Assembly: GCF_000302595.1 (NCBI RefSeq)
Contig: NZ_JH947125.1
Location: 1-64,000, forward strand
Direction: 5' to 3'
Origin: Pedobacter arcticus A12
Lineage (GTDB): Bacteria; Bacteroidota; Bacteroidia; Sphingobacteriales; Sphingobacteriaceae
DNA: 64,000 nucleotides
The notes under the pieces were generated by a model. That model was not told where the DNA came from, did not search any database, and saw only the letters and a list, made by a program, of their open reading frames with translations. The stretch's first letter is position 1, and every line of letters begins with the position of its first letter. This document shows positions 44,388-51,984 of this stretch, in pieces. Position numbers and translations under genes: made by a program.

Positions 44388-45518
44388 ATGACTTTAAAAA
44401 AACCAACAGTTATTGTTATCGGCGGTGGATTGGCGGGTTTAACCAGTTCCATTCTACTCGCAAAAAATGGCTTTGAAGTTACGCTCATCGAAAGAAAAAA
44501 ATATCCTTTTAACCGAGTTTGTGGAGAATATGTAAGCAATGAAGTTTTACCGTTTTTGCAAAGCATCGGCTTTAAGCCTGATGATTATGGTGCCTCCCGA
44601 ATCGGTAAATTAATCGTGACCTCGCCGAAAGGAAATGCACTAAAAGCTGATCTAGATTTGGGGGCTTTTGGAATTAGCCGTTTTACCTTGGATAATGCTT
44701 TGTTTGAAATCGCTAAAAAAGCAGGAGTTGATTTTTTATTGCAAACCAAAGTAAACGACGTTCAATTTGCCGACGAAAAGTTTACTGTACAAACAGGTGG
44801 AAAAACGCTAACAGCAGACTTGGTCATTGGTGCTTTTGGTAAACGCTCCAACCTCGACCAAAAGCTAAATCGTAGTTCTTTTTACCACCGCAGTCCGTAC
44901 ATTGGTGTTAAATATCACATCAAAACAGATTTTGCGAAAGACACCATTCAGCTGGATAATTTTAAAGGTGGATATTGTGGTATCAGCAAAATAGAAAGTG
45001 ATTTATACTGTCTATGCTATTTGGTAGAAAACAGATACCTCAAAAAATTTGGTGGTATCGCAGAAATGGAGGAAAACATCCTACACCAAAATCCACATTT
45101 AAAAAACCTTTTTGGCAATTCTGAATTTGTCTGGCAACAGCCGGAAACCATTAACGAGATTTCTTTCCGTAAAAAATCATTGGTAGAAAACCACATTTTA
45201 ATGTGTGGCGATACCGCCGGAATGATTGCGCCACTTTGCGGAAACGGAATGGCTATTGCCATACACTCCGGAAAAATATTGGCTGAACAAATTGTGGTTA
45301 AATGCTCAACGGGGCTAAATTCAAAAAAGCGACTTCAACTTGAATGGTCATATTTGGACACTTGGAACAACAAATTTGCCTTACGATTAAAAATCGGCAG
45401 AGGGATTCAACGGCTTTTCGGGAATAATTTACTGACAGAATTGGCTGTGTCCGCTCTAAAAAATTCTCCTTCGCTTACCAAAAAAATAGTGGGACAAACG
45501 CATGGTAAATCGTTCTGA
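44388..45518 (+). CDS. FAD-dependent oxidoreductase (geranylgeranyl reductase/UbiH-like)
   Basis: 376 aa. N-terminal FAD loop VIVIGGGLAGLTSSILLAKNG, the RVCGEYVS segment, and the second FAD motif MCGDTAGMIAPLCGNGMAIA. The fold covers aromatic hydroxylases such as SrsC and geranylgeranyl reductases; both fit here, since the first would hydroxylate the polyketide ring and the second would saturate a prenyl chain added by the UbiA protein. Fourth gene of the PKS cluster, 51 bp after the methyltransferase. Confidence 0.88.
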   Translation: MTLKKPTVIVIGGGLAGLTSSILLAKNGFEVTLIERKKYPFNRVCGEYVSNEVLPFLQSIGFKPDDYGASRIGKLIVTSPKGNALKADLDLGAFGISRFTLDNALFEIAKKAGVDFLLQTKVNDVQFADEKFTVQTGGKTLTADLVIGAFGKRSNLDQKLNRSSFYHRSPYIGVKYHIKTDFAKDTIQLDNFKGGYCGISKIESDLYCLCYLVENRYLKKFGGIAEMEENILHQNPHLKNLFGNSEFVWQQPETINEISFRKKSLVENHILMCGDTAGMIAPLCGNGMAIAIHSGKILAEQIVVKCSTGLNSKKRLQLEWSYLDTWNNKFALRLKIGRGIQRLFGNNLLTELAVSALKNSPSLTKKIVGQTHGKSF

Positions 45519-45539
45519 AATATTAGCTATATTAGTTTT

Positions 45540-46604
45540 ATGAAGTTACGGACGCTTGTTTTCTTAAATGCCTTTGCAGTGGGCATTTCTATTGCTGCAG
45601 TAAACCTTTATTTCCAACATAAATGGTTTTATTTCGCTATCTCTTTAGTTATTGCCACCATTGTGAGCTATTTTGTTTTTTACTATCTAATAGAGAAATA
45701 CGTTTACTCAAAAATTAAGGTTATTTATAAAATGATCCATAGCCTTAAACTGGGTAAAGATTTAAAGGATGCTTTGGGTGAGTACGTAAGTCCAGACCCG
45801 ATTAACGATGTAGAACAAGAAGTGAAAGAATGGGCCAGGGATAAAAAGCTTGAAATTGACGATTTAAAAAAGCAGGAACAGTTCCGTCGCGAGTTTCTTT
45901 CTAACATCTCCCACGAATTTAAAACCCCGATTTTTGCAATAGAGGGATATGTTGAGGCTTTGCAGGACGGTGCCATAAACGAGCCTGAATTGGCTCAAAG
46001 CTTTTTAAACAAAGTTTCTTCTAACGTTGATCGTTTAAGTGTGCTTATTAAAGATTTAAATGAAATATCAAGGTTGGAAACAGGCGAAATCCCTATTAAT
46101 TACCAAAAATTTGAGATTACTGCTTTAATCAAAGAGGTAATGGAATCTTTAGAGCTAAAAGCCGAGAAGTATAAAATAAAGCTGATTTTTAAAGAAAAGT
46201 ACGATATACCAACTTGGGTAAAAGCCGATAAAGAGAAAATAAGGCAGGTTCTAGTAAATCTGATTGATAATTCCTTTAAATATGGTAAAGAGAACGGTTC
46301 TACTTTTGTAACAATTTTCCCCCTACATGACCAATATCTTATCGAAATTACCGATGATGGAATGGGTGTAAATGAAGAGCACCTGCCTCGTTTATTCGAG
46401 CGTTTTTACCGTACAGATAGCAGCAGATCCAGACAGATTGGTGGCTCGGGCTTAGGATTGGCCATTGTAAAGCATATTGTAGAGGCTCATCACCAAACTA
46501 TTAATGTAAGAAGCACACAAAAGTTAGGCTCTACTTTTGGCTTTACAATAGAGAAGTTCAAAGATAATGTGATCAATATCCCTATGATTAATACAGATGA
46601 ATAG
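45540..46604 (+). CDS. Sensor histidine kinase, PhoR-like
   Basis: 354 aa. Two N-terminal membrane helices with a very short loop (residues 5-60), a HAMP-like linker with a coiled stretch, a HisKA domain with the phospho-acceptor in FLSNISHEFKTPIFAI, and a HATPase domain with VNLIDNSFKYGKEN, EITDDGMGV and GGSGLGLAIVKHI. No response regulator gene is adjacent. Placed 63 bp before a phosphate transport pair and a Pho-box-like repeat, so a phosphate-sensing role is plausible, though that is by context only. Confidence 0.88.
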   Translation: MKLRTLVFLNAFAVGISIAAVNLYFQHKWFYFAISLVIATIVSYFVFYYLIEKYVYSKIKVIYKMIHSLKLGKDLKDALGEYVSPDPINDVEQEVKEWARDKKLEIDDLKKQEQFRREFLSNISHEFKTPIFAIEGYVEALQDGAINEPELAQSFLNKVSSNVDRLSVLIKDLNEISRLETGEIPINYQKFEITALIKEVMESLELKAEKYKIKLIFKEKYDIPTWVKADKEKIRQVLVNLIDNSFKYGKENGSTFVTIFPLHDQYLIEITDDGMGVNEEHLPRLFERFYRTDSSRSRQIGGSGLGLAIVKHIVEAHHQTINVRSTQKLGSTFGFTIEKFKDNVINIPMINTDE

Positions 46605-46610
46605 TAAAGC

Positions 46611-46643
46611 TTAACATTATCTTAACATTGAGATGGTAAATTT
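46611..46643 (+). promoter_or_regulatory. Pho-box-like direct repeat and promoter for the phosphate uptake genes
   Basis: TTAACA-N5-TTAACA (46611-46627) resembles PhoP/PhoB direct-repeat boxes; a TAnnTTTG -7 element (TAAATTTG) lies at 46636-46643. A third TTAACA precedes the ATG (46662). The repeat covers the place where a -33 element would be, as for an activator-dependent promoter. Confidence 0.55.
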
Positions 46644-46667
46644 GTAGCCTAAATATAAAGCTTAACA

Positions 46668-47309
46668 ATGAATAATATTTTTTCTTATTTCATTCCAAAA
46701 GACAAAAAGTTTTTTCCGCTTTTCGAAAGTGCAAGTGCAAACTTAGTGAACATGTCTGTACTGATTAAAAAATTAGTAAACACAGATGATCTAAAGGTAA
46801 GAGAACCTCTTCATAAAGAGATTGAGGAGCTTGAACACTTAGGTGATAGCATTACGCATCAGATTTACCTAGAGTTAAGCAAAACCTTTATTACTCCTTT
46901 TGATAGGGAAGATATCCATACTTTAGCGACTGCTTTAGATGATGTAGCTGATTATATCCACGGAAGTTCTAACCGGATTTTACTATATAACGTACATGAG
47001 TCAACCGAGCCTATTAAAAAATTGGCAGAGCTAGTCGGCCAAGCTTGTGTAGATGTCGATAAGGCCATTAAGGAGTTGAAAAATCTGAAAAATATAAGGC
47101 TGATTGCTGATTCATGCATAAGAATCAATAGCATAGAAAACCAGGCAGATTACGTTTTTGATAAGGCAGTTGGTGATTTGTTTGATTTTGAAGATGATGC
47201 CAAGGTAATTATGAAATATAAAGAAGTTCTTAACGGATTAGAAACCGCAACAGACAGATGTGAAGATGTTGCTAATGTATTGGAAACCATTTTGGTTAAA
47301 AATGCTTAA
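46668..47309 (+). CDS. DUF47/PhoU-like Pit accessory protein
   Basis: 213 aa, nearly all helical and without membrane segments: FPLFESASANLVNMSVLIKK near the start, EELEHLGDSITHQIYLELS, FITPFDREDIHTLATALDDV with the acidic helix pattern of PhoU-type three-helix bundles, and NGLETATDRCEDVANVLETI near the end. In many bacteria this family sits next to pit and modulates low-affinity phosphate uptake. 23 bp before the transporter gene. Confidence 0.9.
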   Translation: MNNIFSYFIPKDKKFFPLFESASANLVNMSVLIKKLVNTDDLKVREPLHKEIEELEHLGDSITHQIYLELSKTFITPFDREDIHTLATALDDVADYIHGSSNRILLYNVHESTEPIKKLAELVGQACVDVDKAIKELKNLKNIRLIADSCIRINSIENQADYVFDKAVGDLFDFEDDAKVIMKYKEVLNGLETATDRCEDVANVLETILVKNA

Positions 47310-47332
47310 TTCTAAATCCTAAAAAAACAAAA

Positions 47333-48343
47333 ATGATTACTACCCTTCTTGTTATTGTTATCATTCTAGCTATCGTTTTTGACTTTATCAATGGTTTTCA
47401 TGATGCGGCAAATTCTATAGCAACCATTGTTTCTACAAAAGTTTTAACGCCTTTCCAAGCAGTGTTATGGGCTGCCACTTTTAACTTTGCTGCGTACTTT
47501 TATTTTACAGATCATAAAGTTGCAGATACTGTTGCCAAAACTGTGTTTGCACAATATGTTACTTTAGAAGTTGTGCTTTCTGGTTTGGTTGCGGCTATTC
47601 TTTGGAACTTACTAACTTGGTATTATGGCATTCCATCTAGTTCATCACATACCTTAATTGGTGGTTTTGCCGGTGCAGGTATGGCAAAAGCCCTGTCTTT
47701 AGGCGAAAATGCTTTGGTTGCTGTAAACTTTGATCCAATTATAAAAGTAGTTGCCTTCATTGTGCTAGCACCAATCATAGGTATGGTGATCGCAATTATA
47801 ATCAACCTCATCATTATAAATATTTCCAAAAATGCTCGGCCATCAACTGCAGAAAAGTGGTTTAAAAGATTACAATTAGTTTCTTCTGCCGCTTTAAGTT
47901 TTACCCACGGAGGTAATGATGCACAGAAGGTAATGGGAATTATTTTTGCAGCTTTATTGGCTAATAATTTAGTAGAGCCCGGGCAGCCTATGCCAGAGTG
48001 GATTCCGCTGAGCTGTTATGCAGCAATTGCACTAGGTACCATGAGTGGCGGCTGGAAAATTGTTAAAACGATGGGCACAAAAATCACCAAAGTAACTTCT
48101 TTGGAAGGTGTAAGTGCGGAAGCAGCCGGTGCGGTAACTTTAGGAATTACCGAACATTTTGGTATCCCAGTTTCCACTACGCATACCATTACTGGTTCCA
48201 TTATCGGAGTTGGCTTAACAAAAAGAATTTCTGCAGTAAAGTGGGGAGTTACCTACAGCTTAATATGGGCTTGGGTATTAACCATCCCGGTTTCTGCTAC
48301 TTTAGCTGCCATAGCGTTTTTTATAACGCACTACGTTTTTTAG
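47333..48343 (+). CDS. Inorganic phosphate transporter (Pit family)
   Basis: 336-aa membrane protein with the two inverted Pit signatures: FDFINGFHDAANSIATIVST near the N-terminus and FTHGGNDAQKVMGIIFAALL in the second half. Also GIPSSSSHTLIGGFAGAG and GIPVSTTHTITGSIIGVG, the matching half-repeat loops. Moves phosphate (as metal-phosphate) with protons. Cotranscribed with the DUF47 protein and followed by a terminator. Confidence 0.93.
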   Translation: MITTLLVIVIILAIVFDFINGFHDAANSIATIVSTKVLTPFQAVLWAATFNFAAYFYFTDHKVADTVAKTVFAQYVTLEVVLSGLVAAILWNLLTWYYGIPSSSSHTLIGGFAGAGMAKALSLGENALVAVNFDPIIKVVAFIVLAPIIGMVIAIIINLIIINISKNARPSTAEKWFKRLQLVSSAALSFTHGGNDAQKVMGIIFAALLANNLVEPGQPMPEWIPLSCYAAIALGTMSGGWKIVKTMGTKITKVTSLEGVSAEAAGAVTLGITEHFGIPVSTTHTITGSIIGVGLTKRISAVKWGVTYSLIWAWVLTIPVSATLAAIAFFITHYVF

Positions 48344-48363
48344 TAAAATTTAAATAATTTACA

Positions 48364-48395
48364 GCTCAATGGAGAAATTCATTGGGCTTTTTTTT
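48364..48395 (+). terminator. Terminator after pit
   Basis: GCTCAATG pairs with CATTGGGC (one G-U) around an 8-base loop, then eight T; 20 bp after the pit stop. Confidence 0.85.
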
Positions 48396-48474
48396 GTTTT
48401 TTTCTTAGTTAAATAGGCGGACAAAGTCTTTTTTTTGTTCTTTACCTTATGACAAAAGGGCTGTTACTACAGTA

Positions 48475-49005
48475 TTAGTTTATGGAATTACTCAGCATCT
48501 CCCCAATCCTTTTGATTTGCTTTTGATGGTGTTTACTATGTACATAGATAAAGCGCAACCAAGATTTGGCATCTAAATAACCTAACCGTGGGTGTTTGAC
48601 TTTGTAATTAGGATTGAATTTAGAAAAACCTTTTTCTAGCTCTGTAATCTTCTTTACTAAGCGTATAAGTTCATTTGATGCTTCCTCTTTGCTTATTTTC
48701 TTAACACTCGCTTCTAAAACCTGCGGAACTTTAAATTTTCCAGGCGGAAAACGGCCAAAGAATAAAATTAGTCCGGCTCGCCAGTCTGGTTTACGAGTTT
48801 TTATTTCAGCACTTCTATTTAAACACTTTTCAATAGCAATCACCGATAACAAATTGGCGCTTAAAATATGCGCATAAACTTCAGAGAAAGACCAACCACC
48901 TTGTTGAGGAGTAGTTAGAAAGATATCGTTGTTTAAAGTTTTTAAAAATTCCCCGTAGAACTTCAGGCTTTCTAAAACTTTTGCACTTTCCGATTTTACA
49001 CTCAT
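48475..49005 (-). CDS. DinB-like (YfiT/DinB superfamily) protein
   Basis: 176 aa with a four-helix DinB pattern: GGWSFSEVYAHILSAN near residue 36 and a C-terminal WLRFIYVHSKHHQKQIKRI, giving the three-His metal site typical of the superfamily. Members act as thiol-dependent transferases or hydrolases; no specific substrate can be named. ATG overlaps the HAD gene stop by 4 bp, so it follows that gene in an operon. Confidence 0.8.
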   Translation of the reverse strand: MSVKSESAKVLESLKFYGEFLKTLNNDIFLTTPQQGGWSFSEVYAHILSANLLSVIAIEKCLNRSAEIKTRKPDWRAGLILFFGRFPPGKFKVPQVLEASVKKISKEEASNELIRLVKKITELEKGFSKFNPNYKVKHPRLGYLDAKSWLRFIYVHSKHHQKQIKRIGEMLSNSIN

Positions 49006-49697
49006 AATAAATCAATAAGTTCTTTTAAATGGTTGATTTGCCAATTGATGTCATGCGGTTTTTCTGCGTGGTGCGGATTAAAATAGATTGCATCCATTCC
49101 GAAATTCAAAGCGCCCCGTATATCTGCTTCCAAACTGTCTCCAATCATTAAACTGGTTAAAGTTTCGGCATTTGCAGTATCAATAGCATGTTGGAAAATA
49201 GCTTTATCGGGCTTGTTGATGCCGATAACTTCGGATATAAAAACGTTTTTGAAATAAGGCGTTAAACCCGTGTTTTTTACTTTGTGTTGGGTGGCTTCTT
49301 TAAATCCGTTAGAAATCAAATGTAAATGATACTTTTCTTGTAGGTAGCTCAAAGTTTCATGCGTATGCGGAAAAAGATTCATTTTGGTGGGGCAGATATT
49401 GATATAATCGTCCTCAAACTGAGCTGGAATTACTTCCTCACTTAAGCCTAAATCTATAAAAGTCTTTTTAAATCGGGTTTCCCGTAAAACAGTTTTACTG
49501 ATTTTTCCTAAATGATAATCTGCCCAAAGTTGGTGGTTGTTTGCGGTATAAGTTTCAATAAAAATATCGCAGGAATTTAAACCTAAATTACAAAGTTTAT
49601 AGCGGTGGTATAACTCGTTTAACGTTTCCTCTGCGTTCTTGTCGAAATCCCAAAGTGTATGGTCTAAATCAAAAAAAATGTGTTGGTATTGTTTCAA
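49002..49697 (-). CDS. HAD-family hydrolase, YjjG-like nucleotidase
   Basis: 231 aa. HAD motif I FFDLDHTLWDF, motif II HLISNGF, motif III with Lys in NKPDKAIF, motif IV MIGDSLEADIRGALNFG. The TLWDFDKNAEET cap start is typical of YjjG, a house-cleaning 5'-nucleotidase for pyrimidine and damaged nucleotides. Start is TTG at 49697, giving MKQYQHIFFDLDHT; no upstream in-frame ATG is convincing. Near upp, which fits pyrimidine salvage. Confidence 0.85.
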   Translation of the reverse strand: MKQYQHIFFDLDHTLWDFDKNAEETLNELYHRYKLCNLGLNSCDIFIETYTANNHQLWADYHLGKISKTVLRETRFKKTFIDLGLSEEVIPAQFEDDYINICPTKMNLFPHTHETLSYLQEKYHLHLISNGFKEATQHKVKNTGLTPYFKNVFISEVIGINKPDKAIFQHAIDTANAETLTSLMIGDSLEADIRGALNFGMDAIYFNPHHAEKPHDINWQINHLKELIDLL

Positions 49698-49844
49698 TTT
49701 TATTCAGTTGTTAAAAAATGCTGTTGGGTAAATTTATCAATAAATGTTTTGATATAAATAGTAAGATTTCTATTCCGTAATGACCGTAATATTAGGAGAG
49801 AACTATCGCTCGATATGAAGAATGAGGTCTTGCTTTTTGATATA

Positions 49845-49877
49845 GCTCTGTGATCTCCGTGTTCTCTGTGGTTAAAC
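49845..49877. repeat. Low-complexity intergenic word (CTCTGTG / GTTCTCTGTGGTTAAA type)
   Basis: GCTCTGTGATCTCCGTG then TTCTCTGTGGTTAAAC, of the kind that recurs between genes in many Bacteroidota genomes. Lies in the 174-bp gap 49698-49871 and runs into the upp stop. When translated it produces a spurious ORF beginning NHREHGDH. Confidence 0.35.
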
Positions 49878-50513
49878 CTTTTGTCCAAAAGCTAAATCGC
49901 CAGCATCACCTAAACCCGGAACAATATAAGCTTTGGTCGTCATCTCCTCGTCTATAGCGCCTAACCAGAATCTCGCGTTTGGAACGTTTGCTTTAACGTG
50001 TGCAATCCCTTCTTGGCTGGCAATTACCGAAACAATATGTAATTCCTTGATTTTGTAGTTCGCTAAAATCTCTTTACAGCACAAAACCATACTTCTGCCT
50101 GTAGCCAACATCGGGTCACAGATAATTACCGTTTTACCGTTTAGGTCTGGTGTAGAGACATATTCCATTTGAATTATAAAGTCTCCCGACTTTTTGTGTT
50201 TTCGATAGGCGGAAATAAAGGCCGAGTCCGCATGATCAAAAATATTTAACATACCTTGGTGTAGTGGTAAACCAGCTCTTAAAATAGTAACCAAAACAGG
50301 TAGCTCTTTAATCATTTTTACATTAGACAAGCCCAATGGCGTTTGTACCTCAAATTCCTCGTAAGGCAGTACTTTGCTAATTTCGTAAGCAAAAACTTCA
50401 CCCAGTCGCTCCATATTTCTACGGAAACGCATCGAATCTTTTTGTACATCCGCATCACGGATTTCTGCCATAAAATGGTTGGCAATCGTATTATGGTTGC
50501 TGAGTATAAACAT
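49872..50513 (-). CDS. upp: Uracil phosphoribosyltransferase
   Basis: 213 aa. Converts uracil and PRPP to UMP in pyrimidine salvage. PRPP site VIICDPMLATGRSM, uracil-binding tail YIVPGLGDAGDLAFG, and VTILRAGLPLHQGML in the middle. Length is normal for Upp. 53 bp after the deacetylase-like gene in the same direction. Confidence 0.95.
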   Translation of the reverse strand: MFILSNHNTIANHFMAEIRDADVQKDSMRFRRNMERLGEVFAYEISKVLPYEEFEVQTPLGLSNVKMIKELPVLVTILRAGLPLHQGMLNIFDHADSAFISAYRKHKKSGDFIIQMEYVSTPDLNGKTVIICDPMLATGRSMVLCCKEILANYKIKELHIVSVIASQEGIAHVKANVPNARFWLGAIDEEMTTKAYIVPGLGDAGDLAFGQKV

Positions 50514-50566
50514 GGTACTTAAAGATAGGGCTTTTTAACTAAGAAATTTATTTGTTGCACAAAGAT

Positions 50567-51823
50567 TTACCGCTCCCTGCTCAAAGCCAACATTTGTTCA
50601 TAAACGGTTTTCCAGCCTTTCCAAACTCCAAAATCGTTTACAGATTCATTATGCCATAAACTTATAAAGGTGCCGTTTACAGTTTTTACATTTCGCACCA
50701 ACTCTGTAATAAACGCCAAAGCATCATCGGGTGTTAAGTTCATATACCTACGTAGGGTTTGGTCCATCACCGCAGTTGGGTAAAGTGTTAATGTTGTGCA
50801 TTGTTCTGCCTTTAAATCATACCAAAAAAATGGCGTACAGGTGCTTGCTCTAAATCCTGCAACATCGGCGAAAGCCAAAGTATAATCTGCTTTTATTCCA
50901 GCATCAACTAAAGCTCGGTAGGTTTCGGGAAAGCGTAACATGAGGTAATGCTGCCTGCTGATTGTGATTTCCGAATCTGAAGCTTTTTCCAGCTGTCGTT
51001 TTTCTTCTTTTACCTCATCGGGATTTAAAGCTGCGAAATAAGATGGATGAATTCCGATTTGATGTGTTTTTACTGCTTGCTGAATTACGGATTGGTATAA
51101 CTTATTTGCCGAACCCGGTGAACCATCATTCGCGTGTTTTGTACCGACTAAGAAAAAGTAAATGGTATTTAGGTTAAAACGTTTATCCCAATTAGCTACC
51201 TGTTGGTAAACATCAAAAGGGTCTTTTTTAAATCTGCCTAAAGTAAATTTTGCTAATCGTTTAACAAATCCATCGTTTTTAAAATAGAATGGACGGTCAA
51301 TATCTAAGGTTGGGATGTATTTAAATTCTCGTTTCTTAACTTCAAATTTAGGAAAAGCTTTTGTAATGATATTCGCAATTTCATAAGCCCATTCATCTAT
51401 TAATGGTCGTTTTAAAAAGCCGTTTTTATAAGCTACGGAAGCTTTTCCTTCGAATCGTTGGTGTTCATCTTTTTCTAAAAATGTGTACTCCTCATATCTG
51501 GATAAAAGAAAAAAAGTAGCTGCAAATACATCAAAGCCAAATGCAGAATTGTTTACAGCAAAAGGTATTTTTAATCCGTTATAATCGGCGAAAGCTAAAT
51601 TTTGTTCTGTTATTGCTGTTTCGTCAGTAAATGAATTTTTTTTAAAATTTAAACAACCTGTAATTAGCCTTTTGCTGTAGATAATTTTCGGACCGTTGTA
51701 ACTTTTGAAGTAGTTCAAATCGTGACAAAAAGAAAAATCTACACCTAATATATTTCCAAAAATATGCTGAAAAACATAGCTAATCCTTGGGTTTATTTTC
51801 TCAGTACAAATGAGTAAAGCCAT
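50567..51823 (-). CDS. Polysaccharide deacetylase-like protein (NodB-related, DUF7033-type front)
   Basis: 418 aa, no signal peptide. The first 150 residues form a Bacteroidota-specific leader domain; after YIPTLDIDRP (residue ~167, TxDxD pattern of distant CE4 enzymes) the chain carries IGIHPSYFA, ISRQHYLMLRFPETYRAL and FISLWHNESV, the usual stations of this deacetylase-like family. Its substrate is not known and cytoplasmic location argues against classic peptidoglycan deacetylation. Confidence 0.78.
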   Translation of the reverse strand: MALLICTEKINPRISYVFQHIFGNILGVDFSFCHDLNYFKSYNGPKIIYSKRLITGCLNFKKNSFTDETAITEQNLAFADYNGLKIPFAVNNSAFGFDVFAATFFLLSRYEEYTFLEKDEHQRFEGKASVAYKNGFLKRPLIDEWAYEIANIITKAFPKFEVKKREFKYIPTLDIDRPFYFKNDGFVKRLAKFTLGRFKKDPFDVYQQVANWDKRFNLNTIYFFLVGTKHANDGSPGSANKLYQSVIQQAVKTHQIGIHPSYFAALNPDEVKEEKRQLEKASDSEITISRQHYLMLRFPETYRALVDAGIKADYTLAFADVAGFRASTCTPFFWYDLKAEQCTTLTLYPTAVMDQTLRRYMNLTPDDALAFITELVRNVKTVNGTFISLWHNESVNDFGVWKGWKTVYEQMLALSRER

Positions 51824-51928
51824 AAGAAAGTAAAAATGCGATTATAAACTGAACAACTGCAAACCAAAACGCATAAAAATTAGTTTATATACATGAACAG
51901 TCGATGTTCTTATAAGGTTTGATGATGA

Positions 51929-51959
51929 GGGATTTATCTGAAAAGGTAAATCCCTTTTT
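51929..51959 (+). terminator. Strong hairpin with T run upstream of uvrB
   Basis: GGGATTTA-N10-TAAATCCC followed by TTTTTA, 26 bp before the uvrB ATG. No + strand gene precedes it, so it may end a short leader or small RNA; a second small hairpin, GAAC-N7-GTTC, lies at 51895-51909. Confidence 0.55.
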
Positions 51960-51972
51960 ACGTGTTAATATT

Positions 51973-51980
51973 TATCTTTG
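51973..51980 (+). promoter_or_regulatory. Putative -7 element of uvrB
   Basis: TATCTTTG, a match to TAnnTTTG, ends 4 bp before the uvrB ATG. If used, the transcript would begin at or near the start codon. No good -33 box is seen. Confidence 0.4.
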
Positions 51981-51984
51981 AAAA

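Noticed and set aside
49700-49888. 62-aa minus-strand ORF between the YjjG-like gene and upp
   Set aside because: Its first half (NHREHGDH) is the translation of an intergenic word of the CTCTGTGGTTAAA type that recurs between genes in this phylum; it also runs into upp and has no recognisable domain.
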